Shown: positions 48,007 through 58,526, numbered from the stretch's first letter. The stretch: DNA of 64,000 nt from Mytilus californianus (GCF_021869535.1 NW_026262734.1:76570339-76634338); one strand, 5' to 3'. The notes: generated by a model not told the origin, from the letters alone. Made by a program: numbers and translations.

Positions 48007-49486
48007 GTAATGTACATCTTGTCATATTTATGGTATTGCCTTTCTGTAGCTTTTATTCATATGTTTTATGAGATTTTAACCCTCCCTCTATACCTCTAGC
48101 CTATGTAGAATAAACAAAACACAGCAATACGCACAGTAAAACTCAGTTTAAAAGAAGTCCGAGTCCGATGTCAGAATAGATAACAAAAGACACTAAGCAA
48201 AATGACAATGATACATGATAAATTAACAAAGGACTACTAGCAATAACTGACATGCCAGCTCCACACTTCAATTAAACTGATTGAAAGATTATGTCTTCAT
48301 CATATTCATAAATTGTCTATCCTTTTCCAGAATCAGTCAATCACCGGCGTTGAATAGTTAAATGCTATTTTTTTTTTATATAAAACATAATCGATATAAT
48401 ACTCAAGCCTGCTTGATGTTGAAAGGATTTGTATATTGGATTTTCATCTAACTCGATTAAAAAGAAATATACAGGGATAGATCAGTTTGCCTGCGGCTTT
48501 AAAAGGTTTCTTTTATTGAACTTGTTAAAATCAGAAACACCGATGATAAATTATTTGGACTATCTTAAAGCTTCCGAAAAGGTCGTGTGTAGTATAAACA
48601 GGGTTACAAATTTCATACAATAAGAAAATTTACTAGATTAAGAAAAAAAAATTAAAAAAACTTCGGAAGGTCACAAGATTCCTTTTGTGTAAATTTCTGT
48701 AGAACAACCTCAATTTCAAAAGCATAGCAAATAAAAACAGTATGAAAGAAAGTTTTGCCCGTAACTATTATCGAAAATAATTTTAGTACCCAAACTCCTT
48801 GTATTCTTCACCTGCAAAATAACTTTAATATTATTTTCAAATGGTATATGTTACATCATTAACCGAATCAGAAGATTATAAATAGGTCCAGATTTTAGAG
48901 GCCGTATTAACCGCTGCTGGATTTTTGTAAAAAAAATTGTGCCAGTAGAGAGTGTCTCCTCTTATATATCTTTTCGTGTTCTCTTCTAACGAATGCAAAG
49001 AAATTGTGTGTTCATTTTGGATTTTTTAATGTGAATCATCGCACAGAGAAATAGAGAATACTATTATCGACAAGATCCATTTAAGTGAAAAAAAATGAAT
49101 GTCGAACACTCGGAGAACATATGGTTTCATCAGTTTATTCTCTATAATTTGGTTATGAATATTTCATGTCCAGGTCTGTGGTATCCGTTTAGTGAAAATC
49201 AAATTCCTAGCTTCTGTTAAATCCGGAGAAGTCAGACTTCAAATAAAAACAGTGGTCCGTTTAAAATTTCAAGCTGGATACAGATGGTGCATGCATGGAT
49301 AAAAATACCAAATAATGTCATGAACCGGTAAGTTAAAAAAAGAGATCTTTAAGGGGTCTATATGTAATTTTATTAAGCTGATGCTAAATGTTGATGAATA
49401 ATCCCTGTTTATAATCAAACCGTGGCAATACCATCTCCTTGAAATCGTATTGGAAATAGAAATACAGAACCCGTTACATCTCTCTA
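48007..49486. other. non-coding intronic stretch
   Basis: AT-rich; no exon or repeat family recognised. Confidence 0.35.
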
Positions 49487-49686
49487 ACAAGTAAGGGATT
49501 ATCATTCTCTTACAAACTTAGAATATTGTAAAGTGCTTGGTCGTGAGCACTTTGCTATATTCTAAATACTTTTAAAGGCATTTTATTTGAACATTCCCCT
49601 GACTGAGTGAAATAGTATTTGATTTAAAAAGCCGGACCAAAATATTGCCCGTGAAATAAAATTAATTGTAACTCAAAAGTATTTTG

Positions 49687-49831
49687 AACAGATATATCAT
49701 GTTAAGGAAGGGTATTTGCGAAAAATACCAGTCGAGAGAATGTTAAATTTCGCGAGCCGTAAGGCGAGGGAAATTCATTCTCAAGACTGGTATTTTTCGC
49801 AAATACCCCTCAAGAACATGCTATATCTGTT
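49687..49831. repeat. hairpin H5
   Basis: Arms AACAGATATA...GGGTATTTGCGAAAAATACCAG and CTGGTATTTTTCGCAAATACCC...TATATCTGTT surround the tip CGCGAGCCGTAAGGCGAGGG. It is directly followed by repeat F, which has its own ends TTAATTACACC (49830-49840) and GGTGTAATTAA (50063-50073). Confidence 0.9.
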
Positions 49832-50073
49832 TAATTACACCGAATGTTAACGTTCAAAAACGCATTGATGATCGTGACGTTACAAGCGTCCAGTCGGATA
49901 GAGTATTTTTTGGCAAATACCTTGGCAGAGAGGGTAAAAAAGGCATATCCTTTTTGCATATACCCCGGCGGCGTTAAAAATGAACGATATGCATTTGATA
50001 ACAGTAAATTGGTGAAAAATACACTGGCTATCAACCAATCAAAACCCAGGATTCTTACATAAGGTGTAATTAA
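49830..50073. mobile_element. MITE-like repeat F
   Basis: Perfect 11-bp terminal inverted repeat TTAATTACACC, about 244 bp in all. The interior carries GTGACGTTAC, GGCAAATACCTTGGCAGAGA and CCAATCAAAACCCAGGATTC. The inner ~165 bp is shared with 9690-9856. ORFs on both strands (72 and 93 codons) are repeat shadows. Confidence 0.65.
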
Positions 50074-50381
50074 TTGATTTAAACTGTAAATAAACAAAGG
50101 ATAAATCCTCACTAAAATATTACATGATTAACAGTCATACTCACAATCAAGAAACATATACAATTCCTACTTTTTCTGTGTACTGTTGTGTGACTCATCT
50201 TTTTTTATATTTCCCAAATTACAAGAAAGTCCTTACATCACTAAAACTAATCCATAAATGAAATGCCGAAAAAGAAAGTCATGCATCAATTATAAACATT
50301 GCAATGACAATGAAACTAATTCTTGAATACAACCAATCAAGAGATCATTTGAGCCTTGAGCACTTTACAATATTCTAAGTT

Positions 50382-50470
50382 TGTAAGAGAATGATAATCC
50401 CTTACTTCATGATAAGTACTCGCTAACGCTCGTACTTAATCATGAAGAAAGGGATTATCATTCTCTTACA
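50382..50470. repeat. hairpin H6
   Basis: Arms TGTAAGAGAATGATAATCCC and GGGATTATCATTCTCTTACA surround the tip TACTCGCTAACGCTCGTACT. CCAATCA lies just upstream (about 50333). Confidence 0.9.
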
Positions 50471-52301
50471 TATACTAAACATATTCAAAATTTAGATTAA
50501 ATTCTTGTTTGTTTGTTTTTTTTTATTTTATCGGAATATTGGAAATAACTATTCTTCACAACCAGTAATCAGAATTTGGGAAAATTAAAGATTTAGGTTA
50601 TTTTTTATTTAAAACTTTTTTTCTTTATTTTTTTTGCATTGCTTTCAATCGATATTATTCAATTTTTTAGTAATTTGAAGTTATTAATATTTTCATAATG
50701 AAATTAAAGGTACCAATTTTACTGCACCAGTAAATTTCAACTTATTTTGATTTTTTTGTTTGTTTCACAATTCAACTTTTAGTCAGTTTCAATCACTGTG
50801 TGATAAATCCTTTCAATCTGATAAATTTGCTTCGGGGCAGTTGTAACTCATTTTTAGAAACTCTTTGTTTTGAACTGTAAATAGACCTAAATAATAGGAT
50901 AATCCCTTACTAAGAACATGATTTACATTCATTCTTTACAATTAAGAGACATCAAATCCTACAATTTCATTGGTCGAGAGCACGTTGTTATATTCTAAAG
51001 GTTAAAATTCAGTAATTTTTCATTTATTTTCAATTAAATGATTCAAACTTATTTGTGATACTTGTACACCAGTATGAATAAACCAAATATTGTATTATGA
51101 ATTAGGCCATTAATTTTCTCAATTGAATTGTGTCACATTTTTCATTTCGTGGCCATCTAAAGGCGACTAGTGGTATTCTTTTTTTCTCATTGTTGAAGGC
51201 CGTACGGTTGCCTGCAATATTGCTAACATCCACTTCATTTCAACTTTGGTTGATTGTTGTCTCATTGGCAGTTATTCCAAATTATTGTCGCTGAACTAAA
51301 TGGCATGCAATTACTAAACGCAAATTTACTTTTAAAATCGCATTAGTTAATATCTAAATTTAATATTTCGTCTATCAACTACGTGAAGCCGACTGAAAGT
51401 GTCCGTCAATAATGCACCATGTAATGTTGAATGACAAGATTCAATCCTAAAATGTTTGTAAAAAAATCTCCTACGGGATTCACACAAATAAAACAGTCTA
51501 AGTTTACGAAATATATGTTTGTAAAAAAATGGAATTAAGCTTTTCCTCCTTCATGGCAGGAACTCAGCTAGCAATAATAATGAACACTTTAAAACAGCAA
51601 AAGGAGTATAAAACATGGTTAAATTCCAATTTAAATTGGTGTGTATTCTATCGACAATGTTAGTGGATTTCTGTTTGAGTTCCATGCTTAAAATTAGTGT
51701 TTTTATAAATTTTCATAACTCCAAATCTCAATATTCTTTTAATATTTACCGATTCCTCTTGGGCAATGATTCTGTCATGAGTGGATCGATTTCCCGTCTC
51801 AGACTGAGAGGGTAAACACATAATCATTTATATTCGAACATACGTAATGTGCGAAACTTTCTAAAACATTTTTCAACACACAGTCAGACGAATATGTCGG
51901 AAATGCTGTCAATAAAGTATTCTATATAATAATAGTCTGATAAGTCACGATGCCAAAAAAGGGCGACCCGGTCTTGTACAAATATCTTGTGTTTCCAGCT
52001 CTTTGATATGTCAATCTTTTAATCTTCAGCATGCACCAGTGTCATGTGCGTGCTTGCAAATATTAAAAAAAAAACTAACGTTGGCGTTTGCCGCTGGAAG
52101 ACGTTTTTTTTTTCAGAGAAAGTAAATTCAATTTACTTGTGCCATAATTTATAACGTCACAATGACGTCATGGATATTACGTCGTTGCTTCAAAATACAC
52201 TTAGATGACCGATGGTCAACATTGTTAAAAAGCTTTAATTATTTAGTGAAGTAAAGGTTGCAAAGTTTTGATTTATAATATATACTTAATGTAATATTGT
52301 T
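50471..52301. other. non-coding intronic stretch with a mussel repeat copy
   Basis: A copy of the GTTGAAGGC family lies at 51185-51292 (GTTGAAGGCCGTACGGTTGC ... TTGTCTCATTGGCAGTTATT). TGACGTCA occurs at 52163-52170. No exon supported. Confidence 0.45.
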
Positions 52302-52409
52302 GAAACGACATATATGTCGCCTTGGCTTCAAACCCCCAAACGACTTATATGTCGCTTTGGCATCAACACGGAAACGACATATATGTCGCTTTGGCATTAA
52401 GAGGGTTAA
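52302..52409. repeat. palindromic GACATATATGTC repeats ending at TTAA
   Basis: Three ~36-bp units carry GAC(A/T)TATATGTCGC(C/T)TTGGC. Read on the complement, the block starts TTAACCCTCTTAATGCC. TTAA followed by CCC is compatible with the end of a piggyBac-like element. A related block, also ending at TTAA, lies at 35438-35507. The partner ends were not found. Confidence 0.5.
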
Positions 52410-52769
52410 TAAAAAAGTAAAAAACTAGATTTCTGTTTCGTGTGAAATGTATCGCATAACGATAACGTCATTTTCGAACTTAAAGACCAAACAGCCTATT
52501 GTTGATGCGCATCAACTAACGCAACTTGGTAGTGACATAAAAGCTCTATGACGTTGTTTCTAGCCATGGAAAAAAACGTCAAATTATAACGTCCTATTTC
52601 GCGTTTTTCACGGATTCCAACATTGTGAAACTACATCTTCCAAGAAAAGTGGTATTAATCGTCGCACTGATACCTAGTGGAAATTAAACACAAATGGACA
52701 CAAAAGATACTACACTATCTGTAACCTCCGTTCTAATAAAAATAATGATAAAAATATGAATTTTGAACT

Positions 52770-53496
52770 CGACTTTTTGCATTTGCGCCGATCTGCATTT
52801 CACTTTTTTTCTTTCACTTGCGCCGATTTTGTCTTTCATTTGCGCCGATAGTGTACAGGTGAATTATAGGTAAAAGTTATTTTTTTATTTATCATATAAA
52901 CCTCTTCCGTTAGCCAGTTGTACATCTGTTATGAATTGTCAGTTATAACATGAATATAACTGTTGTCCCCTACTCACAAAGGGAGGTGGGAGAAGAATTT
53001 CGAACAGGATAAGTCAATTTAAAAGATATTTGTGCACTCTGTTTTCATCCACTAAAATCACGGAGTAAAATTCTATTTACAGCATTTCAAAGCACCACAA
53101 TTAAATCCATAAAAATGTAATACTAGTACAATGAATTATTATCTTGCCGAGAATTTATATGCCACACATCTGATATATTCCTTTCTTGTCATTTTATCTT
53201 TTCTATACTTGTTGTACTTGCCAATAACGAAGTCCATCTTTTCTTTCTCGTGTCAAAACGAAGTTCTTGAACAATATGACCAAAATTATCTTAAACATAA
53301 GGGAACACTATTTATATCCATATATTACCATGCAATATACATTCTAGGTTTACTACATGTACATGTATTTACTCGTATAGCAAATAAAGTATCGGGGCTA
53401 GTGATAAAAAAAATAAAATAGGCGCTAATGAAAGAATCAAATCGGCGCAAATTAAAGATCGAATTTTTTTTAAATCGGCGCAAATCTCGTACGCCC
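52770..53496 (-). mobile_element. Element E2: diverged reverse copy of E1
   Basis: The right end, on the complement, reads GGGCGTACGAGATTTGCGCC, matching the left end of E1. The left end CGACTTTTTGCATTTGCGCC matches the right end of E1. Three GCGCCGAT copies lie at the left, two at the right. Internal blocks (CCTCTTCCGTTAGCCAGTTG, GTTGTCCCCTACTCAC) are homologous to E1 in reverse. The flanking 8-mers TTTGAACT and GTGTAACT are only partly alike, so the insertion is older or the ends are misplaced by a base or two. Confidence 0.75.
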
Positions 53497-53801
53497 GTGT
53501 AACTTTACACTGGTAAATTTATATGACTTACGCTTAGAATTTTAACTTAATATGTGTTTTTCAAAACTGAGTTTTCAGAAGGTTAGGCCGATAAACAATA
53601 CTTTCTAGAAGTTTCGATATACTGGCAACGTATGCATGTTGAGATTAACTTATTTCTTTAAGATTCTCGTAAAATAATGGTGATCTTGCAATGAAGTTAA
53701 ATTTTATCTATACTGTTTAATTGACAAAATCTTAATGTAAAAATAAAAATGATAAAGGTTCATTGTCTTTTGTCGTTTGTTTCATTTCAAATTGTCTCAA
53801 G

Positions 53802-54046
53802 TGTTATGTATTACTAACTATAACATTATTGAGAGTAGAAGGCATCTGTTCAGATTAGCATTTTATTCTACACTAAAATAATCAAGCAAGTTAACATATT
53901 ATATATCGCGACAATTGATACAACTGTGGTAGGTAACAGTCTAGGCGGTGCCATATGGTTTTCATCACTTTGAGATTACAGTTCATTTGATAACAATTCA
54001 TAGTAACTTTAATAGTTTATTTTGACAGTTTCAGTTATACATAACA
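53802..54046 (-). repeat. 3' LTR of the gypsy element
   Basis: 245 bp, TG...CA ends. Direct repeat of 58277-58521 with no difference seen on reading. Confidence 0.95.
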
Positions 54047-54058
54047 TTTCCTCCCTTC
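54047..54058 (-). other. polypurine tract
   Basis: The complement reads AGAAGGGAGGAA immediately before the 3' LTR. This is the expected primer site for plus-strand DNA synthesis. Confidence 0.85.
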
Positions 54059-54330
54059 TAATTTTCGAATTCCATAGTAAAGTTATAGTATGTGAATGAT
54101 AAGGTCATTGATAAAAATCAGCACGTGTGAAAAGAATGAATGAAAGAAATTAATTACTGTCTATGTGTATATAAAAACTTTAACTATGAAAAACACTAAT
54201 ATCATGCATTCAAAATATTTATCCCTACAGTGATTGCAATAGAAAAACTTTCGTTTCCTCGCGCACACAATCACGCCTAACATAGGTTGCAAAGGGAGTT
54301 ATTATTACCCTTACGGCACTACAACCAATT

Positions 54331-57300
54331 TTACAAATTTAACTTAGTAACCGGCTTTCTGGTTCTCAACGGATATCTTCTCTGAATTGGTTCCGACAAA
54401 GGTAGTTCGCTGTCTTTTTGTTTCAGTTGTAGATCTTGTGGTTGCTCAGTTGGTTCATCCGGAATTATCTCTAGTTCAGCTGTTTTGTCATTTATAACTT
54501 CTTCTCCCTGTTTATCGTGAAAGTCTGAGTTTCGTATCTGGTCGGCATGACGTTTCCAGATACTGTTGGGCGAAACTTCTACCTGATAATTTAGCGGTCC
54601 TTCACGTTTGGTTACAAGTCCACTTGTCCATTTATTTGGTCCACGGTAATCACGTACGGCTACTGTTTCTCCCTCGGTAAATTGTCGTAAAGTCTCTTTT
54701 GTCGGTTTAATTGCAATTTTCATCTGCTTGTCTTGAACTTGTCTATTAATATCTGGTTTAAGTAAGTCAAGTCTGTTGCGTAAATGTCTACCCATAAATA
54801 ACTTAGAAGGTGTTTCATTCGTTGTCGTATGGGGAGTGTTGCGATATGCCAGTAGAAAATTTGCTAATTTCTTATTTATATCTGAATTTTCCCCTCGCAT
54901 GGCCTTTAAGCTCTGTTTGAAAGTCTGAACAAAACGTTCCGCGAGTCCGTTAGTTGCAGGATGGTAAGGTGCACTCTTGATATGGGTTATTCCATTCATT
55001 TTAGTAAATGTTTGAAATTCTGCTGACACGAATTGTGGTCCGTTGTCGCTAACTATCTGCTCTGGCAATCCTGCTCTCGCAAATATAGTTCTTAACACTC
55101 TGATTGTTTGTGTTGAAGTGGTACTTTTCATCGGTATAACTTCAGGCCATTTAGAATGAGCATCAATGACAATCAAGAACATATGATCAATAAATGGTCC
55201 AGCGAAGTCAATATGTATACGTTTCCACGGACTTGACGGCCACTCCCATGGGTGAAGTGGTGACTGTTTCGGGTTACGATGGTGTTTTTGACATCCGGAA
55301 CAACTTTTTGCTAGAGATTCTATCTCAGAATCAATACGTGGCCACCATACGTAGCTCCTTGCCAATAATTTCATTTTCACTACTCCTGGGTGCGCAGAAT
55401 GTAACAGTTCTAAAGTTTGCTGTCTAAATTTTGTCGGAACAATAGTACGTATTCCCCACTGTAAACAACCTTGACTGGTAGAAAGTTCGTTTTTCCGGTT
55501 GAAATACGGTTTCAAGTCAATATCATCATTGACGGTCCAACCTTTTTGTACAAATTCATAGACTCTTGATAAGATCTTGTCACGCGCAGTTTCTCGTCTA
55601 ATGTTGTTGTTTGTTAAGCTTAACTGTTCTAGTTGCTTTAACATGAAAACGTCAACTGCATCAAATTCCTCACCATCTGATTCTGTAGATTCCTGTGGTA
55701 TTCTCGATAGCGCATCTGCGTTTGTGTGCTTGTTAGTGTTTTTGTACTCGATGTCATATGTATATCCACTTAAAAACAACGCATATCTCTGTAAACGTGC
55801 TGCTGAAGTGGTAGAAATTCCCTTTTTCGGATTAAATATTGACACAAGCGGCATATGGTCTGTTATCAGTGTAAATTTACGACCATACAGATAAGTATGA
55901 AACTTTTTAACGCCGAAAATTATACCTAGAGCTTCTTTGTCGATTTGACTGTAGTTTCTTTCTGCTTTATTAAGTGATCTTGACGCAAAAGCAATAGGGC
56001 GCTCCGTTCCATCTTGCATTTTATGTGACAAAACTACCCCTAATCCAAATGGAGAAGCGTCACAAGCTAATCGAATAGGTAGTTCTGGGTCATAATGACA
56101 TAGAACCTGCTCAGATGTTACCAAATCTTTGGCCCTCTTGAATGATACCTTACATTCTTTATTCCACTCCCATTTGACATCTTTTTCTAACAGTCTGTGT
56201 AATGGGCGCACAACAGATGAGATATTTGGTAGGAATTTATGGTAGTAATTCATTAATCCGAGGATTGAACGTACCTGAGTAACATTTTGTGGTTCTGGTG
56301 TGTCCAAAATCGCTTTGATTTTATCCTCTGTTTTGTGTAATCCATGCTTATCTATTTTATGTCCACAAAACTCGATTTCATCTTTGAAAAACTTGCACTT
56401 GTCCTTATTAACTGAAAGGTTGTACATCTCTAATCGCTTCATAACTTTGTCGAGGTTCACTAAATGTTCTCGGTCATTTTTACCGGTTATAACCATATCA
56501 TCTAATATGCATTTTACTCCTGTCAACCCTTGGAGTACTTGGTCAATGGTTCTCTGCCAGATTGCAGGTGCAGACGCTACACCGAATAACATTCGGTTGT
56601 ACTGATAAAGTCCTCTATGCGTATTGATAGTCAAGTACTTCTTGGATTCCTCATTCATCTCGAGCTGTAAATATGCCTGTCTTAAATCTATTTTCGAAAA
56701 TTTTTCACCTCCAGATAACGAAGCAAAAATATCGTCAATTCTAGGTAAAGGATATTGATCAACTTGAAGCTGCTGATTAATTGTGACCTTAAAATCGCCA
56801 CAAATTCTCACGCCCCCTGACTTCTTCACGACAGGCACAATAGGCGTTGCCCATTCACTAGTTGGCACTTTTGTAATAATACCTTCCTCTTCAAGACGGT
56901 CGAGCTCCTGTTCAACTTTCGGTCTTAGTGCATACGGTATCGGTCGCGCCTTCATGAACACAGGTTTAACATTATCTTTCATAATTAAATTTCCTTTAAT
57001 TCCATTCACACAACCGATGTTGTCACTAAATACAGATGCATGTTGAGCAAGCAATTCTTTTGTTTTCTCATCAACATTTTCAACACTTACTTTGTTGATT
57101 TTACTCCAGTCTAGTCTGATTTTTCGTAACCAGTCCCTTCCAAATAAGATTCCTCCTCCTTTTTGTACGACATACAGCGACAATATTTCACTTTGGTCGT
57201 TGTAGTTTACATTTACAGCGGTTACTCCTAGTGGTGTAAATTTCTCACCCGAAAATGTTCTCAAAATAACGTCTGTTGAATCAAGCTTACGATTCGGAAA

Positions 57301-57870
57301 CATTTGATCAAATTCCTTCTTTGGAATAATCGAGAGAGCGGATCCTGTGTCCACTTCCATTTCAACAGATTTGTTGTCGATTTTCACGTCGACAGTTATC
57401 TCCTTTGTTTTGGAATTCACTGTATAAATCCCTACATCATTGTTTCCTTTCTGTGTATCTTTGAACACTGTGTAAATTCCAAATTCATCATCCTGAGAAT
57501 CATCAGCATTAAGTGAGTGCACATTCCGTTTTATCATTTTACTACGACATGCTGCTTGAATATGTCCTTTCTTCTTACATTTATGACACGTTTGATCTTT
57601 AAAACGACATGTATCGGCTTTATGTCCTTGCTTGTTGCAACGGTAACACGTTACAAGTTTCTGTTGATGGAAGCTAACCTTCGGTTTTTGACTTTTAACC
57701 TTATGTACAGCTGATTCTGGTTGTTTTCCTTGTAGCTCCAATGCGTCTTTTGTAGCTGTTTCCATCGCTACAGAAATCTGCATAGCTTTTTCTAATGTTA
57801 ATGCTTGGACTGACAATAGTTTCTTCTGAGTTTGTTCTGATTTCAACCCACAAACCAATCGGTCTCTCAA
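54331..57870 (-). CDS. gypsy Gag C-terminal part plus Pol (protease, RT, RNase H, integrase)
   Basis: This 1179-codon frame stays open up to 57954, past its first ATG at 57870. Domains in order: two CCHC zinc knuckles (CYRCNKQGHKADTC and CHKCKKKGHIQAAC, residues 75-108); the aspartic protease with active-site DTGSALS (174-180); reverse transcriptase with FSKIDLRQAY and the catalytic CILDDMVITG (454-463, with L where Y or F is common). RNase H follows (CDASPFGLG, SQIDKEALG, TDHMPL). The integrase has a zinc-binding segment (AHPGVVKMK ... CSGC), core motifs IDFAGPF, SDNGPQF and NGLAERF (D, D, E), and a GPY/F-like GPLNYQV module. The C-terminus RRYPLRTRKP resembles that of other gypsy Pol proteins. 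All catalytic residues are present. The defect is upstream: an in-frame stop at 57955-57957 separates this frame from the Gag start. It acts in reverse transcription and integration of the element. Confidence 0.95.
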   Translation of the reverse strand: MRDRLVCGLKSEQTQKKLLSVQALTLEKAMQISVAMETATKDALELQGKQPESAVHKVKSQKPKVSFHQQKLVTCYRCNKQGHKADTCRFKDQTCHKCKKKGHIQAACRSKMIKRNVHSLNADDSQDDEFGIYTVFKDTQKGNNDVGIYTVNSKTKEITVDVKIDNKSVEMEVDTGSALSIIPKKEFDQMFPNRKLDSTDVILRTFSGEKFTPLGVTAVNVNYNDQSEILSLYVVQKGGGILFGRDWLRKIRLDWSKINKVSVENVDEKTKELLAQHASVFSDNIGCVNGIKGNLIMKDNVKPVFMKARPIPYALRPKVEQELDRLEEEGIITKVPTSEWATPIVPVVKKSGGVRICGDFKVTINQQLQVDQYPLPRIDDIFASLSGGEKFSKIDLRQAYLQLEMNEESKKYLTINTHRGLYQYNRMLFGVASAPAIWQRTIDQVLQGLTGVKCILDDMVITGKNDREHLVNLDKVMKRLEMYNLSVNKDKCKFFKDEIEFCGHKIDKHGLHKTEDKIKAILDTPEPQNVTQVRSILGLMNYYHKFLPNISSVVRPLHRLLEKDVKWEWNKECKVSFKRAKDLVTSEQVLCHYDPELPIRLACDASPFGLGVVLSHKMQDGTERPIAFASRSLNKAERNYSQIDKEALGIIFGVKKFHTYLYGRKFTLITDHMPLVSIFNPKKGISTTSAARLQRYALFLSGYTYDIEYKNTNKHTNADALSRIPQESTESDGEEFDAVDVFMLKQLEQLSLTNNNIRRETARDKILSRVYEFVQKGWTVNDDIDLKPYFNRKNELSTSQGCLQWGIRTIVPTKFRQQTLELLHSAHPGVVKMKLLARSYVWWPRIDSEIESLAKSCSGCQKHHRNPKQSPLHPWEWPSSPWKRIHIDFAGPFIDHMFLIVIDAHSKWPEVIPMKSTTSTQTIRVLRTIFARAGLPEQIVSDNGPQFVSAEFQTFTKMNGITHIKSAPYHPATNGLAERFVQTFKQSLKAMRGENSDINKKLANFLLAYRNTPHTTTNETPSKLFMGRHLRNRLDLLKPDINRQVQDKQMKIAIKPTKETLRQFTEGETVAVRDYRGPNKWTSGLVTKREGPLNYQVEVSPNSIWKRHADQIRNSDFHDKQGEEVINDKTAELEIIPDEPTEQPQDLQLKQKDSELPLSEPIQRRYPLRTRKPVTKLNL

Positions 57871-57954
57871 TGTATCGTTTAAATCAGGGAAATTACAATA
57901 TTCCGAAAATTTGCGAATTTGTGCTACATACTCATTAATAGACTCTCCACTTTT

Positions 57955-58248
57955 TTAGTCCCTCTTGTGAAAACGGAAACGTTCTGCTATCACCAGTGGT
58001 GCGGGTGATAAATGTTCCTTCAAAACTTTCACAATATCCTCGTATGATTTATCTTTCGGTTTGTCTGGTGTTGTTAAATTTCTTAACAAAGCATAAGTTT
58101 TTCCACCGATTAAACTAAGTAAAGCAGGTACACGCTTATCGTTGTTAATTTCATTCACAGCGAAATATTGTTCTAGTCTTTCTGTATAAGAAGTCCACTG
58201 TTCAATTCCATCATCAAAATTTTCAATTTTACCGATATATCCAGCCAT
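57955..58248 (-). pseudogene. gypsy Gag N-terminal fragment, ended by an in-frame stop
   Basis: 97 codons from ATG (MAGYIGKIENFDDGIEQWTS), starting about 25 nt after the primer-binding site. The segment carries the retrotransposon gag pattern W..Y..RLEQYF..N, then LLSLIGGKTYALLRNL and RFRFHKRD. The frame then meets TAA (57955-57957) and continues open without a shift into the Gag C-terminus and Pol. A position inside the gag domain is not a usual site for programmed readthrough. I therefore read it as a point mutation that disables this copy, or a base-call error. Confidence 0.85.
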
Positions 58249-58263
58249 TTTTTGTTTTTTTAA

Positions 58264-58273
58264 CTCGTCGCCA
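58264..58273 (-). other. primer-binding site
   Basis: The complement reads TGGCGACGAG, 3 nt inside the 5' LTR. It matches the 3' end of a tRNA ending CTCGTCG-CCA, which from memory fits animal tRNA-Ser(GCU). Confidence 0.7.
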
Positions 58274-58276
58274 ATT

Positions 58277-58521
58277 TGTTATGTATTACTAACTATAACA
58301 TTATTGAGAGTAGAAGGCATCTGTTCAGATTAGCATTTTATTCTACACTAAAATAATCAAGCAAGTTAACATATTATATATCGCGACAATTGATACAACT
58401 GTGGTAGGTAACAGTCTAGGCGGTGCCATATGGTTTTCATCACTTTGAGATTACAGTTCATTTGATAACAATTCATAGTAACTTTAATAGTTTATTTTGA
58501 CAGTTTCAGTTATACATAACA
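58277..58521 (-). repeat. 5' LTR of the gypsy element
   Basis: 245 bp. Contains the presumed minus-strand promoter of the element. Same sequence as 53802-54046. Confidence 0.95.
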
Positions 58522-58526
58522 TCAAG

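Larger units (their letters stand above)
49487..50412. repeat. inverted pair of ~54-bp segments
   Basis: 49487-49541 (TAAGGGATTATCATTCTCTT and onward to AAAGTGCTT) is the inverted copy of 50359-50412. It therefore brackets hairpin H5 and repeat F, and overlaps hairpin H6 on the right. Confidence 0.8.
53802..58521 (-). mobile_element. complete Ty3/gypsy LTR retrotransposon, 4720 bp
   Basis: Two LTRs of 245 bp (53802-54046 and 58277-58521) begin TGTTATG and end CATAACA, and read as identical by eye. The 5-bp target duplication TCAAG flanks the element (53797-53801 and 58522-58526). In minus orientation the 5' LTR is followed after 3 nt by a primer-binding site TGGCGACGAG. The gag-pol frame comes next, and a polypurine tract AGAAGGGAGGAA directly abuts the 3' LTR. 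Gag and Pol share one frame, an arrangement also found in the bivalve element Steamer and its Mag-lineage relatives. One in-frame stop early in gag interrupts it. LTR identity implies a very recent insertion. Confidence 0.95.

Noticed and set aside
55194..57714. Plus-strand ORFs of 65 to 105 codons
   Set aside because: They are antisense shadows of the gypsy Pol frame.
57955..57957. Programmed stop-codon readthrough between Gag and Pol
   Set aside because: The stop falls about 97 codons into the gag domain, well before the zinc knuckles. Readthrough sites normally lie at the gag-pol junction. A mutation is the simpler reading.
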